A program made the position numbers and the translations under genes. Positions 8,879 to 17,145 of a stretch of DNA of 64,000 nt are shown piece by piece. Position 1 is the stretch's first letter, and every line of letters begins with the position of its first letter. This stretch comes from Companilactobacillus baiquanensis (GTDB lineage Bacteria; Bacillota; Bacilli; Lactobacillales; Lactobacillaceae). Under the pieces are notes generated by a model that made no database searches, was not told where the DNA came from, and saw nothing but the letters and a program-made list of their open reading frames with translations. The stretch spans positions 62,001 through 126,000 of the forward strand of contig NZ_RHOQ01000003.1 in the NCBI RefSeq assembly GCF_003946605.1, written 5' to 3'.

Positions 8879-10441
8879 ATAGTACAATTTCAAGATGGCT
8901 TTATAAATAAAACTATTAAATATGCTGGAATTGCAGGCGCAACATTATTGGCTTTATCACCAATGATTACACCAATATTTACAATTACGAATACGGTTAA
9001 AGCTGATGTTGTCGCACCAGATAAAACTACCGTTGAGAATTTAGCAAAAGGAATGGGCGAAAATTTATCTGGTCAAGCATTGATGTATGACTTTGCGAAT
9101 AATCCTACACTTCAAAGTAGTTTGGATGCTGGATTTCAAACGGCAATAGACAAAAATGAAACTGATGGATCGATTTTTGTGTCTGGAGTTGCTGGTATTT
9201 CTATTAAAGAGCTTGGCAATTCTACACCTTGGAATCGCGATCAACGAATGGAAGCTTATCAAATGGGCTCTGGCATTTATTCTACCGTTAAAATATATGA
9301 TCCAGATGGTAATCAAGTTAAAACTGCAGCTGAATTAGATGCTGCAATCAGTAGTGATAGTACTTTAAAGGGTTATACGGCTGATATCGGTTTAGCTTAT
9401 GCAAATGATGCATCGGGGAATAGTTATACTGAAGTTGACGCGGCTAAAGGACTTAAGATTATTGATTTAAATGCTATTAAGTCGGCTAGCATCAATTGGG
9501 ATGCTCCGGATATAACGGTTCAACAAGGTAGTAAAGTTTCTGATATCGATACTTCCAATATGAAATTTACTGTTGTAGATGGAAATGGAGTTCAGTTTGG
9601 TAAATCAGTTCAATTTATTCCAAGATCACCGGATGGATCTGAATCCGAGTATTATGAAAATCTAGATGATGCAAGAACCGCATTATCACCTATTTCTTCA
9701 GATGTCAGTGGAGATACTTCTGATACTTTTGATAAGGTAGGAACTTTTTATGTGCTAGTTGATATTTACACTAGTAGCATGGCTGAAAATTATATTGAAG
9801 ATTATAGAAATCCATCTATTGAAGCAAACGTATCATTAGATGTAAATGGAGAAGTTGTTTCAAAAAATCAGGTGGCCCAGGCTAGTCAAAACATTAAAAT
9901 TGGTGGAGAAAGTTCTGGTGATGTGCTTCTTCAAAAGATTATTGTAACCCCTAAACCAAGTAGTAATTCCAACACTGGAAATGGTAACACCAGTATTTCC
10001 GGAATAGTCACGACCCATACGGATAAAGGCAGTTACTCTCTATACAATGACGACAATCAAAAAGTAGATAATCGTGCTCTAGTAAAGTCATCTTCATGGA
10101 AAGTTGATGGAATTAGAACGGTTGATGGTGTAAAACAATATCGAGTTTCTACACATGAGTGGGTCAACGCTTCTGATGTGGACTTCACTGCCAATGGTGA
10201 AGTTACAGAAGGGATGACGATTCAAAATTTGGATACTCCAAAAGAGATCACTTTATCTAATCGTCACGTTCGTTACAATTTACAAGATTCCAATAAAGTA
10301 GTTTCCACAACACGTGCTTTAGCAGGTGGAACAAGTTGGCTGGTAGACAAAATTGGAACTGACATGCATGGTGGAATTTACTATGGTGTCTCAACTAATG
10401 AGTTCGTTAAGGCTGATGATGGTGTATCGGTTGTTAAATAA
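8873..10441 (+). CDS. SLAP-repeat surface protein with a damaged or relocated start
   Basis: The frame encodes a member of the same secreted family: IKYAGIAGATLLALSP matches the paralogue signal peptides, followed by a ~330-residue unique domain and two SLAP/DUF5776 repeats (YRVSTHEWVNASDV and YYGVSTNEFVKADDG). Where the paralogues start ATG-AAA-AAA, this gene has ATA-AAT-AAA, and the usual GGGGGAT ribosome site is absent. The only in-frame ATG upstream (8873) falls inside the inverted repeat of the Doc module and has no clear ribosome site. Insertion of the toxin-antitoxin pair therefore probably removed promoter and start. The body is intact over more than 510 codons, so the loss is recent or an unusual start is used. 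A terminator follows. Confidence 0.65.
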   Translation: MYIVQFQDGFINKTIKYAGIAGATLLALSPMITPIFTITNTVKADVVAPDKTTVENLAKGMGENLSGQALMYDFANNPTLQSSLDAGFQTAIDKNETDGSIFVSGVAGISIKELGNSTPWNRDQRMEAYQMGSGIYSTVKIYDPDGNQVKTAAELDAAISSDSTLKGYTADIGLAYANDASGNSYTEVDAAKGLKIIDLNAIKSASINWDAPDITVQQGSKVSDIDTSNMKFTVVDGNGVQFGKSVQFIPRSPDGSESEYYENLDDARTALSPISSDVSGDTSDTFDKVGTFYVLVDIYTSSMAENYIEDYRNPSIEANVSLDVNGEVVSKNQVAQASQNIKIGGESSGDVLLQKIIVTPKPSSNSNTGNGNTSISGIVTTHTDKGSYSLYNDDNQKVDNRALVKSSSWKVDGIRTVDGVKQYRVSTHEWVNASDVDFTANGEVTEGMTIQNLDTPKEITLSNRHVRYNLQDSNKVVSTTRALAGGTSWLVDKIGTDMHGGIYYGVSTNEFVKADDGVSVVK

Positions 10442-10473
10442 TTTAGTAATAATTTCAGCTTTCAATCATATCG

Positions 10474-10502
10474 CAGCAATCCAAAATTGGATTGCTGTTT
10501 TT
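10474..10502 (+). terminator. Rho-independent terminator
   Basis: Arms CAGCAATCC and GGATTGCTG around a short loop, then TTTTT. Confidence 0.85.
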
Positions 10503-10581
10503 GTTCACCTTAAGTTGTTTAGTCTATACAAACCTATTATAATTATTATTATGAAAGCCATTACAAATTAAGGAGTATGAC

Positions 10582-12054
10582 ATGAAAAAATCAATGAAAT
10601 ATGCAAGTATTTTATTTTCAGCCTCATTACTTTTAGCTCCAATATTTGCACCAGGATTAAACTATATAAATGTGGTTGAAGCGAGCGATACTGATACTGG
10701 TATTGATACGGAAAGATTACAAAGTATTGCTGACGAGATTAAATCAAATATTGGTCAGCCGACTTTTAAAAATTTTGGTGTTAGTTATACAAGTTTACCT
10801 GTATTTTTCGATAGTGGATTTGACACAGCTAAAGAAAATGGATTTCCTGGATCCGTATTTATGCAATATTACCATGCAAATGGTTTAGGATTTGTAGATA
10901 CAGGTGTTTTTGACGATAATGACTATCTTTCTTCTGAAGATGCAAAGTATTTGCAGGATAATAATATTTACTTTCAAATGATATTTTATGATGCTAATAA
11001 TAAGAAAATAACCGATGCAGGATACTACATTTCACAAGATGCCGTTACTATGGATTTAAATATGAAATATAAGGTTGATGGGCAGTCTTATTCTGGGAAT
11101 ATTCCTATTTTGGAAAAATCTAAAATGACTTATCTTGACCTAGATTTGGAAAGTGCTAAGTTACAATACCCAAAAGAAGTTACAGTTAAAACTGGCACGA
11201 CCGAAAATGATATTCAAAACATTAAATATATGAATACAAAGTTAATAGATACTACTTCTGGATCAAATATGGCAATTGTTGGTGGTACAAAAGAAGCTTC
11301 TTCAGATGGATTACTTTTTGGTAATAAATCAGATGCGATTGCCAATTTAAATTCTGATACAACTGCTGGCGTGGTTGATGCGGGTGATCCTTTAGAAGAT
11401 GGCATTTATTATCGAGTAGTCAGTGCTTATCTAACTCTTTCGGCTGTGAATTATATGGTGATTGCCAGCTATGGTGATGTTGATATTGATGTTGGAGCGG
11501 AGCCAGATGAATATATTTTACCGGAATATGATGATGCTCCCTTTAAATTTGTTCAAAAAATCACTGTAAAAACTCCATCTAATAATAACGGTGGTAATTC
11601 AGATGTTTTAAACGGAATCGTAACAACTCATACAGACAAAGATAGCTATTCTCTATACAACGATGATAATCAAAAAGTAGACAATCGTGCTCTGGCTGCT
11701 AATTCATCATGGCAGGTTGATAAAATTAGAACTATTAATGGTATAAAGCAATATCGAGTTTCCACACATGAGTGGGTCAATGCTTCTGATGTCGATTTCA
11801 TCGATGGTGGACAAGTGACAGAAGGTATGACGGTTACTAATTTAGATATACCCAAAAAAGTAGATCTATCTTCAACGCATAACATCTATAATTTGCATAA
11901 TTCCAATAAAGAAGTATCCACAACGCGTGCTTTAGCAGGTGGGACAAGCTGGTTGGTAGATAAAATTGGAACTGACATGCATGGTGGGATTTACTATGGG
12001 GTTTCATCTAACGAGTTCGTTAAGGCTGATGATGGTGTAAATTTAGTTAAATAA
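10582..12054 (+). CDS. Secreted SLAP-repeat surface protein
   Basis: ATG 10582 follows TAAGGAG. The 490-residue product begins with the family signal peptide (MKKSMKYASILFSASLL, cleavage near residue 34, VVEAS). It has a ~310-residue N-terminal domain distantly like that of the gene at 8873, with shared motifs including the VTVKTGT region. It ends in two SLAP/DUF5776 repeats (YRVSTHEWVNASDV near 390, YYGVSSNEFVKADDG near 475). The last repeat is nearly identical to those of its two neighbours (TTRALAGGTSWLVDKIG). Exported and wall-associated by inference; the role of the head domain is unknown. Confidence 0.88.
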   Translation: MKKSMKYASILFSASLLLAPIFAPGLNYINVVEASDTDTGIDTERLQSIADEIKSNIGQPTFKNFGVSYTSLPVFFDSGFDTAKENGFPGSVFMQYYHANGLGFVDTGVFDDNDYLSSEDAKYLQDNNIYFQMIFYDANNKKITDAGYYISQDAVTMDLNMKYKVDGQSYSGNIPILEKSKMTYLDLDLESAKLQYPKEVTVKTGTTENDIQNIKYMNTKLIDTTSGSNMAIVGGTKEASSDGLLFGNKSDAIANLNSDTTAGVVDAGDPLEDGIYYRVVSAYLTLSAVNYMVIASYGDVDIDVGAEPDEYILPEYDDAPFKFVQKITVKTPSNNNGGNSDVLNGIVTTHTDKDSYSLYNDDNQKVDNRALAANSSWQVDKIRTINGIKQYRVSTHEWVNASDVDFIDGGQVTEGMTVTNLDIPKKVDLSSTHNIYNLHNSNKEVSTTRALAGGTSWLVDKIGTDMHGGIYYGVSSNEFVKADDGVNLVK

Positions 12055-12144
12055 TACTAAAAATGTTTGTTTAATAGCAGGTATCTTTTGGATTTTTAGG
12101 CGTATACTTAAATCATTAAGACTAATGGGTTACGGGGGATAAAC

Positions 12145-13257
12145 ATGAAAAAATCAATTAAATATGCAGGGATTATGTCGGCTGCCTTGATGGTTTTATC
12201 ACCAATTGCAGTTCCAACTATTCATGAGGTTAAAGCAGATTCTACTGAGCAAATACCTTCTGCTTCTGGATCATTAGATATTACGATTCAAACAACAGAT
12301 TATATTTCTACAGCTAGTACGTTTTTAGATGTTATGGGTCAAGTAGATTCCAGTACTTCAACTTTAAAGGATATAGTTTATTCAATAAAAGATAATAAGG
12401 GTAATTCATTGAATTCATATTCGGTTATTTCAAAAGATAATTCTGCTTTGTATGAAACAGAAGATGACGCTTTAAATGGTACTAAGCCCATGATTTTTTC
12501 TGATTTGGATGATTATTTAAAAAATGTAGAAGATGGTAAAACTTATTATTTGCCAATGACCATAGCCATACCTGGTGGGAATAATGAATTGATTCAAACC
12601 TTAAGTAATTGGGAAAATGATCCTTCAACAGTTTCGGTTACGTTAAATGGTAAAAAAATAGAAAAGCCTAATAGTTCAGATGAATTTGGGAAGGTATTCC
12701 CATATATTGACAAAACAGCAATTTCGTATATTCGTAAAGTAGTTGTAGGCACTCCACCTGCACCTGATACTGGCAATACGGGCAACCACACCACTAAACC
12801 AGCAGCTCCCAAAAAAGGGATCGTAACAACACATACCGATCAGAGTAGTTACAGTCTATACGACGAAAACAACGAAAAGATAGATAATCGTGCTTTAGTA
12901 GCCAATTCATCATGGAAGATGGATGGTACCAGAACTGTCGATGGGATTAAGCAATATCGTGTTTCAACTGATGAGTGGGTCAATGCTTCTGATGTTGATT
13001 TTGTGGAGAACGGCAAAGTAACTGAAGGAATGACTGTTCAAAATTTGGATACTCCAAAAGAGATCACTTTATCCACTCGTCACGTTCGTTACAATCTACA
13101 AGATTCAAATAAAGTAGTTTCCACAACACGTGCTTTAGCAGGTGGAACGAGTTGGTTAGTAGATAAAATTGGAACTGATATGCATGGTGGAATTTACTAC
13201 GGTGTCTCCACTAATGAGTTTGTTAAAGCGGATGATGGTGTTATCATAAGTAAATAA
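12145..13257 (+). CDS. Secreted SLAP-repeat surface protein (short head domain)
   Basis: ATG 12145 is preceded by CGGGGGAT. The 370-residue product has the family signal peptide (MKKSIKYAGIMSAALM, cleavage near KADST, residue 33) and a shorter ~170-residue head. A Pro/Thr/Asn linker (about 205-225) leads to two SLAP/DUF5776 repeats (YRVSTDEWVNASDV, YYGVSTNEFVKADDG). It is the last member of the tandem paralogue series; its anchor repeats match the gene at 8873 almost exactly while the head differs. This is consistent with modular diversification of heads on a shared anchor. Confidence 0.88.
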   Translation: MKKSIKYAGIMSAALMVLSPIAVPTIHEVKADSTEQIPSASGSLDITIQTTDYISTASTFLDVMGQVDSSTSTLKDIVYSIKDNKGNSLNSYSVISKDNSALYETEDDALNGTKPMIFSDLDDYLKNVEDGKTYYLPMTIAIPGGNNELIQTLSNWENDPSTVSVTLNGKKIEKPNSSDEFGKVFPYIDKTAISYIRKVVVGTPPAPDTGNTGNHTTKPAAPKKGIVTTHTDQSSYSLYDENNEKIDNRALVANSSWKMDGTRTVDGIKQYRVSTDEWVNASDVDFVENGKVTEGMTVQNLDTPKEITLSTRHVRYNLQDSNKVVSTTRALAGGTSWLVDKIGTDMHGGIYYGVSTNEFVKADDGVIISK

Positions 13258-13259
13258 TT

Positions 13260-13293
13260 AACAGGACTCATGCAAGTGAGCCTGTTTTTTTTT
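13260..13293 (+). terminator. Rho-independent terminator
   Basis: AACAGG-CTCA pairs with TGAG-CCTGTT, followed by a T9-type run. Confidence 0.85.
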
Positions 13294-13339
13294 GTATTTA
13301 GGGTATAATTAAACTAAAGCTTAAAAAGGTGGTAATACA

Positions 13340-13579
13340 ATGCTAGAAAACGTAAACGGTATTGTTAAGGTAAACCAAGATGACCGCTACGTGGTCTTTT
13401 TATTCGATACATATGAAATGGATCGTAAAATGTTACAGGACAAGTTTGTCAAAGGACAAACAGCATGGTATACAGATGCCCGTGGAATCGGTGATGATGG
13501 TAAAGCCTTTTATCGTATTGCTAAAGATGGTGAATGGATCGAAGCAGAATACGTCGAGTATATTGACCGTAATGAATAA
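13340..13579 (+). CDS. Leaderless single SLAP-like mini-protein (79 aa)
   Basis: ATG 13340 follows AAAAAGGTGG. The 79 residues look like one SLAP/DUF5776-type unit: VVFLFDTYEMDRKML, KGQTAWYTDARGIGDDGKAFYRIA, then WIEAEYVEYID. There is no signal peptide or membrane segment, so the product should be cytoplasmic unless exported by another route. It sits directly downstream of the secreted SLAP array but has its own leader and terminator. Role unknown; it could be an orphaned module, a chaperone-like decoy for anchor repeats, or an unrelated SH3-like fold. Confidence 0.7.
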   Translation: MLENVNGIVKVNQDDRYVVFLFDTYEMDRKMLQDKFVKGQTAWYTDARGIGDDGKAFYRIAKDGEWIEAEYVEYIDRNE

Positions 13580-13580
13580 G

Positions 13581-13618
13581 CACCTCGAAATCTTAGTTGA
13601 TTTTGAGATGTTTTTTTT
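13581..13618 (+). terminator. Rho-independent terminator
   Basis: Imperfect arms CACCTCGAAATC (13581) and GATTTTGAGATG (13599) followed by T8. Confidence 0.75.
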
Positions 13619-13778
13619 GTCCAAAAAATACGGAGCATAGATTTGTTTCAGTTATGTTAATTTTTTTGCTCAAATGTTTAGAATTTATTACGGTTTAGTT
13701 GATTTTATTGAACAGAAAACCGTTACATAGTAGTCTGATATTAGACAAGAAATTTTTAAAAACAGGGGAAATTTAGAC

Positions 13779-15554
13779 ATGAACAAAAAATGGGTAGCAT
13801 CAACCGCGCTAGCTAGTGTTCTGGCTGCAGTTGGTATTTCATCAAATACGTCCCACGTAAGAGCATCAGTTTCAGCTGATGACAAAAGTAACGATAATGA
13901 CGCAGAAAAAATTGGTTCAAACGGTAAAGATAACAGTGTTGCTAGTGTTATGGATGAACAAGGAGCACCGGTTTCTGACTCAACTGACACACCTTCAGAA
14001 GGATCAGATGTTTCTGATGCCAAAGCAGCAAAGAGCAGTTTGTTAAAGGCACAATCTTCTGCTTTAACACAAGCAACGACCACGTCTGGTGCAACAAGTG
14101 CACAGCAGCAGGCATTTTTAGCTATGGCTGTTCCTATGGCTCAAAAAGCTTCATCTCAATATGGTGTTTATACATCTGTAATGTTGGCACAGGCTATTTT
14201 GGAGAGCGGTTGGGGAACCTCTGATTTAGCTACGGAAGGAAATAATCTTTTCGGTATCAAAGGTGACTACAATGGCTCATATATTACTATGAAAACTGCT
14301 GAATGGAATGCCTCACAGGGGTGGTATTACATTTACGCTAATTTCTGTAAGTATCCTACTTATTTTGAATCATTTGCGGATAACGGAAATAAGATCCGCA
14401 ATGGTGTGTCATGGGATGCTAAGTATTATAGTGGTGCTTGGAAAGAAAATGCGGCTACTTATAAAGATGCTACGGCGGCTTTACAAGGTAAATATGCTAC
14501 AGCACCAACTTATGCTGCTTCATTAAATAATATGATCGAATCTTATAACTTAACTAAATATGACGAAAAAAGCGAAACTGATGGTGGAGCTGAAGATAAT
14601 AACGACAATAATAGTGGTGTTCAACAAGTGAATGGTACACAAACAGCAATGGATGATGTTGCTACTGTAACTAAAAAAGGAGCAGCACCGCTTTATACTG
14701 ATGCCTATCCTGATCAACAAGTAGGTACTCGTGCTTTGGCTGAAGGAACTCCTTGGAAAGTAATTTCTAAAGTTGTGACTCCTGAAGGCGAAACTTACTA
14801 TCAAGTTTCAACACATGAATTTGTTAAGGCTTCTGATGTTCAACTAAAATCTGAAGAAACTTCAACAACACAACCTCCAGTGGCAATTAGTGATACGGCA
14901 ACAGTTTCAAATACAAATGGTGCGGTAGTTTATTCATCAGGTGATGCAAACTCTGCAACTGATCGTACTTTACCTTACAAGTCTTCATGGGTCACGACCG
15001 CCTATGTTCTTGGTGATGATGGTGCAAAGTATTATTTGGTCGGAACTGATTCTTATGTTAAAGATTCAGATATTCAACTAGCATCAGAAACTAATACTGA
15101 TGAATCAGATCAAGATGTTGTGATCGACTATCCTGATGTGGTCCATGTAATTGCGACACCAAGTGCTAGATTATACAATTCTAAACATCAAGTAAGTACA
15201 TATAGAGCTTTAGCATCTAATACCGATTGGAAAGTTGATAAGAAGTCAACTCATTCTGATGGATCGATTTGGTATCGTGTGTCTTCTGACGAATGGGTCA
15301 GTGCTAATGATGTTCAAGCTACTGGTTCAAATTATGTAACTTCAGTAAATGGGACCGTTAAGATCAACTATATTCCTGGATATGGTGTCAATGTTTACAA
15401 TAGTCCAGCCTCAAATCATAAATTTACTGGTAAACGTTTAGCCGATGGAACTACTTGGAAAGTAACATCTAAACAAATCGTTGACGGAACCACTTGGTAT
15501 CAAGTTGTTGGTGGTTGGGTCGATGGTAAATACTGTATTTATACTGCAGTTTAA
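13779..15554 (+). CDS. GH73 endo-beta-N-acetylglucosaminidase with SLAP repeats (autolysin)
   Basis: ATG 13779 follows AGGGGAAA. The 591-residue protein has a signal peptide (residues 1-30), a Ser/Asp-rich linker and a GH73 (FlgJ/LytG-like) domain at about 108-260. That domain has the catalytic glutamate in AQAILESGWG (Glu142) and the NLFGIKG motif. The C-terminal half holds four SLAP/DUF5776-like repeats (YYQVSTHEFVKASDV, YLVGTDSYVKDSD, YRVSSDEWVSANDV and a final degenerate copy) that should hold the enzyme on the wall. It cleaves glycan strands of peptidoglycan and probably acts in cell separation. Its proximity to the amidase at 17146 and to the competence-type regulators suggests a wall-remodelling cluster. 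Confidence 0.92.
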   Translation: MNKKWVASTALASVLAAVGISSNTSHVRASVSADDKSNDNDAEKIGSNGKDNSVASVMDEQGAPVSDSTDTPSEGSDVSDAKAAKSSLLKAQSSALTQATTTSGATSAQQQAFLAMAVPMAQKASSQYGVYTSVMLAQAILESGWGTSDLATEGNNLFGIKGDYNGSYITMKTAEWNASQGWYYIYANFCKYPTYFESFADNGNKIRNGVSWDAKYYSGAWKENAATYKDATAALQGKYATAPTYAASLNNMIESYNLTKYDEKSETDGGAEDNNDNNSGVQQVNGTQTAMDDVATVTKKGAAPLYTDAYPDQQVGTRALAEGTPWKVISKVVTPEGETYYQVSTHEFVKASDVQLKSEETSTTQPPVAISDTATVSNTNGAVVYSSGDANSATDRTLPYKSSWVTTAYVLGDDGAKYYLVGTDSYVKDSDIQLASETNTDESDQDVVIDYPDVVHVIATPSARLYNSKHQVSTYRALASNTDWKVDKKSTHSDGSIWYRVSSDEWVSANDVQATGSNYVTSVNGTVKINYIPGYGVNVYNSPASNHKFTGKRLADGTTWKVTSKQIVDGTTWYQVVGGWVDGKYCIYTAV

Positions 15555-15576
15555 GACGCTTAGGCGTCTTTTTTTT
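15553..15576 (+). terminator. Rho-independent terminator
   Basis: AAGACGC / GCGTCTT with a short loop directly at the stop codon, then T8. Confidence 0.85.
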
Positions 15577-15632
15577 GTGGGAGCGGTTTCTCGTGTTTGG
15601 ACCACAAAAAATATAAAACGGAGCTGTAAAGC

Positions 15633-16403
15633 ATGCATAATATTTACCAGTTTTCAAACCAAGTGATCAATAAAGAATGGTTATTGAATCAAGGAATAAG
15701 ACTCTTATATATTAATGATAATTTTATAGTTGATAATGATATTGTTGCTTTATTTGATATCAAAGATCATGGAGTGACTTACGGAAATTCGATTGTAGTT
15801 CATAAGAACAAAGGAGTTTTCTTTGTCGAAAGAACGACTAAACAATTGATGAACGAATTCCACCAAACTAATCGTGTTGGTTTTATGGTTTCCAGAGTTT
15901 TATCTAATTATTTTAAGTTCAAACATTATTTGCCAATGGTCCATGGGAACGTCGGGTACATGCCAATGACTGGTGGAAGTCGTAGTAATGCTGACTGGAT
16001 CGGTTTACATTTCGTTGTTGGCTTTAGTCAGACGAATCAAACCGCAAACTTTGAATCTATCCAAGGTTACAATATCGAAATGGATTTTCCCAAAGGCAAT
16101 CTTAGTACGAGAGTTCATGATGTAAGTGTCATGGCAGAATACTTTGTATCGTCGGCAAAAATTTACATGAAGTCGATGAATTTACAAATATCGGTTCTAA
16201 ATGATGAATGTATTTTGACGGCGTTTTCCACTTGTATTTGTTCTAAGCATCTTAAGATCCCTCAAAAATATCAAGAAGTAGAGCATGGAGTTGATCAATT
16301 AGTAGATTCCGTCTTTTTAAAAATGTGTCGTGGCGAATTAGGGTATTTAGAAAGTGTGATCATCTATAAACAAAAAATAAGTAAAATTAAACGCAATTAT
16401 TAA
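15633..16403 (+). CDS. comK: ComK-like competence transcription factor
   Basis: ATG 15633 follows CGGAGCTG. The 256-residue protein is cytoplasmic. Its middle region (LPMVHGNVGYMPMTGGSRSN, then DWIGLHFVV, about 108-140) follows the ComK pattern of a K-P-x-hydrophobic stretch, a FPT-like strand and a W-(I/V)-x-x-H-V strand. ComK-family proteins bind DNA and activate late competence genes; in lactobacilli they occur alongside a SigH/ComX-type sigma factor, and such a gene lies 164 bp downstream here. The assignment is by motif and context, with low sequence identity to Bacillus ComK, and the C-terminal ~90 residues are longer than usual. Confidence 0.65.
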   Translation: MHNIYQFSNQVINKEWLLNQGIRLLYINDNFIVDNDIVALFDIKDHGVTYGNSIVVHKNKGVFFVERTTKQLMNEFHQTNRVGFMVSRVLSNYFKFKHYLPMVHGNVGYMPMTGGSRSNADWIGLHFVVGFSQTNQTANFESIQGYNIEMDFPKGNLSTRVHDVSVMAEYFVSSAKIYMKSMNLQISVLNDECILTAFSTCICSKHLKIPQKYQEVEHGVDQLVDSVFLKMCRGELGYLESVIIYKQKISKIKRNY

Positions 16404-16406
16404 GAC

Positions 16407-16432
16407 AAGTATCCGCTATGGATGCTTTTTTA
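16407..16432 (+). terminator. Rho-independent terminator
   Basis: AAGTATCC / GGATGCTT with a five-base loop, then T6. Confidence 0.7.
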
Positions 16433-16525
16433 TTTTGGATGGGATAGTTCAAGCCGGAGAATACGATTTTAAATCTAGGAATGGCGACTAATATTACAAA
16501 AACATTATCGTTATTATTAGTACAT

Positions 16526-16566
16526 TCACAGGCCTGTGAGTAAAAAACATTAGGAGCTTACTCACA
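16526..16566 (+). promoter_or_regulatory. Two overlapping, mutually exclusive hairpins in the sigma-factor leader
   Basis: A perfect 14-bp palindrome TCACAGGCCTGTGA spans 16526-16539. Its right half overlaps TGTGAGTAA (16535-16543), which pairs perfectly with TTACTCACA (16558-16566) immediately before the ATG. The second hairpin encloses the ribosome site TAGGAG (16551-16556) in its loop. Both structures cannot form together. Confidence 0.65.
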
Positions 16567-17043
16567 ATGAATGAACAAGGATTTATTTCAGCAATCGAGA
16601 ATGAGAGATTGATTTACGGTGCTTTAAAGAGAGTTCATATTTATCCTACAAGGATTGATTATGAAGACTACTTTCAAGAAGCTGTAATTATCTATGCTTT
16701 AGGATATGAAAAAGCACAAGAGCAAAATAATCCCCAAGTTTACCTTTATCAAAGCTTAGTTTGGAAGCTAACTGACTTATTACGTAAGGAAAAAGTCTAT
16801 AAGGAATTTCATTCGTTAGAGGAATTTGATTTTCAAAGAGTCGAATCTAAAGAAATACTCAATTTGATCAAGGATGTTGATTTAAATAATTTTACTAAAA
16901 TAGAAATTATTTTATTGCAGGAACATTTCATAAATCAAGAATCTTTAGTAATATTGGCGAAGCGTTACAACTGTTCGACACGCAACCTCAGGTATTGGCG
17001 CAGTAAGCTTCGTGATAAATTGAGAATGATGGTAGCGTCATGA
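16567..17043 (+). CDS. ComX/SigH-like alternative sigma factor
   Basis: ATG 16567 follows TTAGGAG with nine to ten bases of spacing. The 158-residue product has a sigma-70 region 2-like segment (YEDYFQEAVIIYALGYEKA, about 39-57, then QNNPQVYLYQSLVWKLTDLLRKE). It also has a region 4-like helix-turn-helix (EIILLQEHFINQESLVILAKRYNCSTRNLRYWRSKLRDKLR, described here by positions about 118-155). Short sigma factors of this type in lactobacilli direct RNA polymerase to competence (com) genes. Its closeness to the ComK-like gene supports that role. The palindromic leader suggests post-transcriptional control. No other competence genes are in the window. Confidence 0.8.
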   Translation: MNEQGFISAIENERLIYGALKRVHIYPTRIDYEDYFQEAVIIYALGYEKAQEQNNPQVYLYQSLVWKLTDLLRKEKVYKEFHSLEEFDFQRVESKEILNLIKDVDLNNFTKIEIILLQEHFINQESLVILAKRYNCSTRNLRYWRSKLRDKLRMMVAS

Positions 17044-17074
17044 AGTTTACTATCTGATTACAGCTTTATTACTT

Positions 17075-17089
17075 TTGTCAATTTGACAA
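17075..17089. promoter_or_regulatory. 15-bp palindrome upstream of the amidase gene
   Basis: TTGTCAA-T-TTGACAA is an exact inverted repeat around one central base. It overlaps the candidate -35 region of the amidase promoter, with TATAAT 19 bases after TTGTCA. It is a plausible repressor or response-regulator site. Confidence 0.45.
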
Positions 17090-17145
17090 AAAATGTTGTT
17101 ATAATTTAGTGGTTAAGAAATTTAACGTTGGGAAGGATAATTTAT

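Noticed and set aside
8873-8881. ATG 8873 as a confident start of the SLAP gene
   Set aside because: It lies inside the toxin-antitoxin inverted repeat with no ribosome site; retained only as the formal frame start.
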